From: Microbacterium suaedae
Lineage (GTDB): Bacteria > Actinomycetota > Actinomycetes > Actinomycetales > Microbacteriaceae
Direction: 5' to 3'
Assembly (NCBI RefSeq): GCF_003254645.1
Contig: NZ_PNFD01000001.1
Location: forward strand, 1,364,001-1,428,000
DNA length: 64,000 nucleotides
Part shown: piece after piece, positions 61,306-64,000 of the stretch
Position numbering within the stretch: the stretch's first letter is position 1
Layout: every line of letters starts with the position of its first letter
Notes under the pieces: generated by a model
Database searches by the model: none
What the model saw: the letters and a program-made list of their open reading frames with translations, nothing else
What the model was told of the DNA's origin: nothing
Program-made: the position numbers and the translations under genes

Positions 61306-61373
61306 CTCTACGAATGATCGGATGAACAAAGCGGCCCCGCGAGATTCGCGGGGCCGCTTTCCTGTGTGCGCTC
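61305..61373 (+). repeat. 69-bp direct repeat, right copy, with terminator
   Basis: Exact copy of 59797-59865, including the end codons of the transporter binding protein and the terminator (61328-61360). It ends within the stop codon of the convergent phosphotriesterase-family gene (61372-61374), which shows where the undisturbed junction between the two operons was. Confidence 0.95.
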
Positions 61374-62316
61374 AGAACGCCAGCAGCGCGCGCGGATTGT
61401 CCGTCGTGAAGCGCGCGACGAGCTCGTCGCCGATGCGGGCGGCGAGGCGCGGCAGGTAGCGCCGCCCGAGGTACGCGAGGCCCGGCATGCCGCCATAGGC
61501 GACGTAGCGGGTCGCGCGCGCGACGTCGCCGCCGAGCAGGATCCGATCGCCGCCCGCGGCCGCGACGCGCTCCGTCAGGGTGACGAGCTCGTCGTCGCTG
61601 CGCGTGCGCGGGCGGGCCATGCCGTCGTAGCCGAGCCACGCGCCGCGCGCCATGAGTTCGATGTGCAGCGCCGGATCCGGATCCCGGTCGGCGTGTGCGA
61701 GCAGGATCCGCTCGGCGGCGACGCCGAGGCCGCCCAGCAGATCGAGCACCTCGTGGGCGGCCGTGCAGAACTCGAGGTGCACCATGATCGGCGCGCCCGT
61801 CTCGGCGTGGGCGCGCGCCGCGGCCTCGAGCGTCGAGCGCTCGAACGCACTGATCGACCAGTACCCGATCCCCGTCTTCACGATCCCCGCGCGCACCGGA
61901 TCCCCGCCGGGCGATCGCGCCGGCTCGGCCGCGGCGGCATCCGACGACGGGCACCCATCCTGCAGATCGCGGAGGAACAGCGCCGCGCGCTCGTCGCTCG
62001 AGGCCGCGCGCAGGGGGTGGCCCTCCGCGTAGTGCGCCTCGCGGTGGATCCCCGTCGCGGCGACAACGGTCAGGTCGGTCCGCTCGGAGATCGCCGCGAG
62101 TTCAGCCGGCCGCCGGCCGAGTCCGATCGGCGTCGCGTCGATCATGGCGGCGAAACCGCTGTCGCGCAGCGAAGCGGCCTCCTCGGCGCTCCGCGCCGGA
62201 TCGTCGATCTCGTCGCCGGGGAGCAGGGGGCTCACCTGAAAGAGGTGCTCGTGCGCATTCGTCGGCCCGAGCGCATCCGCCGGGATGTCACCGAGGACCG
62301 TGCGCACCGACGTCAT
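61372..62316 (-). CDS. Phosphotriesterase-family hydrolase (probable sugar lactonase)
   Basis: 314 residues from the ATG at 62316, overlapping the dehydrogenase stop. NAHEHLFQ supplies the first histidine pair, GIVKTGIGYW the lysine that is carboxylated to bridge metals, HLEFC and LAHADRD further ligands, and GGDVARA the catalytic aspartate. Relatives include lactonases acting on sugar lactones and phosphorylated ones (UlaG-like roles). Its operon with KDPG aldolase supports sugar-acid metabolism. Confidence 0.8.
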   Translation of the reverse strand: MTSVRTVLGDIPADALGPTNAHEHLFQVSPLLPGDEIDDPARSAEEAASLRDSGFAAMIDATPIGLGRRPAELAAISERTDLTVVAATGIHREAHYAEGHPLRAASSDERAALFLRDLQDGCPSSDAAAAEPARSPGGDPVRAGIVKTGIGYWSISAFERSTLEAAARAHAETGAPIMVHLEFCTAAHEVLDLLGGLGVAAERILLAHADRDPDPALHIELMARGAWLGYDGMARPRTRSDDELVTLTERVAAAGGDRILLGGDVARATRYVAYGGMPGLAYLGRRYLPRLAARIGDELVARFTTDNPRALLAF

Positions 62317-63212
62317 CGTTCCGCCAGCCGCGCGAGTCGCTCGACGGCCTGGGCCGGCATCGGGATGCCGTAGACCTCGGCGATCACCTGCGTCCAGCCG
62401 TGAATGAAGTAGCGCCACCCGTCCACGACATCGAGCCCGCGCGCATCCTGCTGCGCGCGTGCCTGGGCGAGGAACTCGAGCGTCCCGCGGTAGTTGAATT
62501 CCCACACCCGCGCGCCCTCGGGGAACAGCACGTCATCGGGAAGCGGGGATCCCGGGCGGTCCTTGCCGAGACCGGTCGCGTTCACGACGAGGGATCCGCC
62601 GGCCGCCTCCGCGAGCACCTCGTGCGTCACCGCGGCGTCGGCGAGGCGCAGATCGAGGAGGTCTCGCGGGGTGCCACGGCGCTCGTGCACGGCCGAGAGG
62701 TGGGAGAGCCGCTCGGGGCTCGTGTCGGTCACGACGACACGTCGCGGCCGGTCCTCGCGCTCGGCGAGGCACCAGGTGAGGGCGGTTCCCGCTCCCCCGG
62801 CGCCGAGAACGACGGCATCGCGATCCCCGCCGAAGCCATCCGCGGGGAAGAACTCCTCGAGCGCGAGACGCGCCGTGATCGGATCCTTCGCGTGGCCCAG
62901 CAGCCGCCCGTCGCGCTTCGCGATGCTCGAGATCTCCCCGCAGGCGCGGGCGAAGTCGTCGAGTTCGTCGAAGAGGTCGTGGCAGGCGTCATAGAGAGCC
63001 ATCTTGTGCGTCGTGACAAGAGCTCCCACGCGGTCCGGGTCGTCACGCAGCGCAGCGACGGTCGCCCGATACTGCTGCGCGCTCGCATCGAGGGGAAGAT
63101 CCTCGCCGCCGAGCGTCGCATCGTCGAGGCCGAGCGCCTCGGCCCAGCGCGGGAAGATCCCCATGATGGACGACGCCCCCGTCGAGACGCCGATGAATGT
63201 CATTCGGCTCAT
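62313..63212 (-). CDS. Shikimate dehydrogenase-like (AroE family) oxidoreductase
   Basis: 299 residues. VTTHKMALYDACHDLFDELD has the catalytic lysine of AroE, and VLGAGGAGTALTWCLAE the nucleotide-binding loop, followed by VVVTDTSPERL. Differences at the N-terminal substrate site and the sugar-acid operon setting suggest a quinate/shikimate-like or other polyol-acid substrate rather than the biosynthetic AroE. It overlaps both neighbours by ATGA. Confidence 0.78.
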   Translation of the reverse strand: MSRMTFIGVSTGASSIMGIFPRWAEALGLDDATLGGEDLPLDASAQQYRATVAALRDDPDRVGALVTTHKMALYDACHDLFDELDDFARACGEISSIAKRDGRLLGHAKDPITARLALEEFFPADGFGGDRDAVVLGAGGAGTALTWCLAEREDRPRRVVVTDTSPERLSHLSAVHERRGTPRDLLDLRLADAAVTHEVLAEAAGGSLVVNATGLGKDRPGSPLPDDVLFPEGARVWEFNYRGTLEFLAQARAQQDARGLDVVDGWRYFIHGWTQVIAEVYGIPMPAQAVERLARLAER

Positions 63213-63862
63213 GCCGATTCTCCTCTCACGGCGTCGAGCGCGGCACGATACGCACGTGCGGCGCTCTCCACCTCATCGAAGCGCCCCGTCGCGAGCGCGG
63301 CGGGCGAGCACAGATCGCCGCCCGCGCCGACGGCCACGGCGCCCGCCGCGAACCAGTCGGCCAGGTTGTCCGCCGTGACCCCGCCGGTCGGCATGATCGA
63401 CACATCGGGGAAGGGCCCGCGCAGCGCCTTCACGAACGACGGGCCGCCCAGAGAGGCGGGGAAGATCTTCACGATGTCGACGCCCAGCTCGGTCGCCTCC
63501 ATCACCTCGCTCGGCGTGAGAGCGCCCGTCATCGTGACGCAGCCGGTGCCGCGCATCGCCCGCGCGACCGCCGGCCGAGTTCCCGGTGAGACGAGGAACT
63601 CGGCCCCGGCCTCCGCCGCCCGCTCGGCCTCCTCCTCCGTCGTGACGGTTCCGGCGCCGAGGACGATCTCGGATCCGTGCCGCGCAGCCGCCTCACGGAT
63701 CACGCGAGGCGCGTCGGGTGTCGAGTAGGTGACCTCGATTCCGGTGATGCCACCGCGGACGAGCGCCGCGATCGCGTCGATCGCGCATCCGGCCGACGGC
63801 GCGCGGAGCACCGCGAACACGCCCGCCTCTTTCACGCGGTCGAGTGTCTGCGGATCCGTCAT
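63209..63862 (-). CDS. 2-dehydro-3-deoxy-phosphogluconate (KDPG/KDPGal) aldolase
   Basis: 217 residues from the ATG at 63862, overlapping the next gene's stop. GITGIEVTYST holds the catalytic glutamate, VLGAGTVTTEEEAE and the Schiff-base lysine in DIVKIFPASLGG follow, and MPTGGVTADNLADWFAAGAVAVGAGG is the phosphate-binding end. It would split a 2-keto-3-deoxy-6-phospho sugar acid to pyruvate and glyceraldehyde 3-phosphate. No KDG kinase is visible in this part of the operon. Confidence 0.88.
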   Translation of the reverse strand: MTDPQTLDRVKEAGVFAVLRAPSAGCAIDAIAALVRGGITGIEVTYSTPDAPRVIREAAARHGSEIVLGAGTVTTEEEAERAAEAGAEFLVSPGTRPAVARAMRGTGCVTMTGALTPSEVMEATELGVDIVKIFPASLGGPSFVKALRGPFPDVSIMPTGGVTADNLADWFAAGAVAVGAGGDLCSPAALATGRFDEVESAARAYRAALDAVRGESA

Positions 63863-64000
63863 GAGACCTCTCCGCACGCGTCGGGGACGGGGACGACGGG
63901 GTTCGGAGGCGTCCGCCCGGCCAGCACGGCGAGCGCGTTCTCGACGGCGCCGGCCCCCATGTTGTCGACGGCCTCGACCGTCTGGGCGCCGAAATGCGGG
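63859..64000 (-). CDS. D-2-hydroxyacid dehydrogenase, C-terminal fragment
   Basis: The leftward frame is open from the window edge to TGA at 63859-63861. It encodes PHFGAQTVEAVDNMGAGAVE then NALAVLAGRTPPNPV, the usual C-terminus of glyoxylate/hydroxypyruvate reductase-type D-2-hydroxyacid dehydrogenases (the PH supplies the catalytic histidine). It overlaps the aldolase start by ATGA, so it belongs to the same sugar-acid operon. Confidence 0.82.
   Translation of the reverse strand, partial: PHFGAQTVEAVDNMGAGAVENALAVLAGRTPPNPVVPVPDACGEVS

Overview
The window is very GC-rich, densely packed DNA: frequent ATGA, GTGA and TGATG overlaps, many GTG starts, a DtxR/IdeR-type iron box, and FecBCD-, RbsABC- and Pca-type proteins that look actinobacterial. 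A Microbacteriaceae genome, probably Microbacterium or a close relative, is the best inference; there is no rRNA or tRNA here to confirm it.

Layout. 0-0.9 kb: end of a dihydroxyacetone kinase operon (dhaK fragment, dhaL) with its terminator. 1.1-5.1 kb: an iron-siderophore ABC importer behind an iron box. 5.1-8.6 kb: a metabolite:H+ symporter and a metallo-beta-lactamase-fold hydrolase divergent from a LysR regulator. 8.6-10.7 kb: a lipoprotein of unknown role and an Xre/RES toxin-antitoxin pair. 11.0-22.3 kb: a complete-looking type I-E CRISPR-Cas locus (26-repeat array, separate 2-repeat mini-array with a different repeat in the opposite orientation, cas3-cse1-cse2-cas7-cas5-cas6e-cas1-cas2) in which cas1 is split by one extra G in a G6 run.

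22.4-40 kb: catabolism. There is a sarcosine-oxidase-like enzyme, two separate 3-oxoacid CoA-transferase/thiolase modules (24.4-27.0 and 37.2-39.9 kb), each next to an IclR regulator and a perfect palindromic operator, and between them an aromatic ring-cleavage operon (extradiol dioxygenase, two FAH-family hydrolases, cyclase-family protein, flavin monooxygenase, ACMSD-like amidohydrolase, SMP-30 lactonase, MFS importer). Ring-cleavage products could plausibly pass to the thiolytic modules. 40-45 kb: PadR regulator, sulfatase, a Pr6Pr membrane protein, and a flavin amine oxidase whose domain order looks circularly permuted.

45-59.8 kb: an L-fucose regulon. Alpha-L-fucosidase releases fucose; FucU mutarotase, an aldo/keto reductase, a lactonase, L-fuconate dehydratase, an SDR and a FAH-family hydrolase form a full non-phosphorylative route to pyruvate and lactate. 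An RbsABC-type transporter, a fucose-isomerase-family protein, a DTE-family epimerase, and GntR and LacI regulators complete it. A shared palindrome ACATC-N-GATGT sits in several of its promoters. 59.8-61.4 kb: an ImmA/IrrE-type protease gene and a truncated PIN-toxin start, bracketed by a perfect 69-bp direct repeat carrying a terminator. 61.4-64 kb: a sugar-acid operon (2-hydroxyacid dehydrogenase fragment, KDPG aldolase, AroE-like dehydrogenase, phosphotriesterase-family hydrolase).

Scattered between genes are long hairpin elements (54-102 bp) in at least three recurring sequence families plus two singletons. The likeliest under-described items are these hairpins, the permuted amine oxidase, the mini-array in front of cas3 and the 69-bp-repeat insertion.
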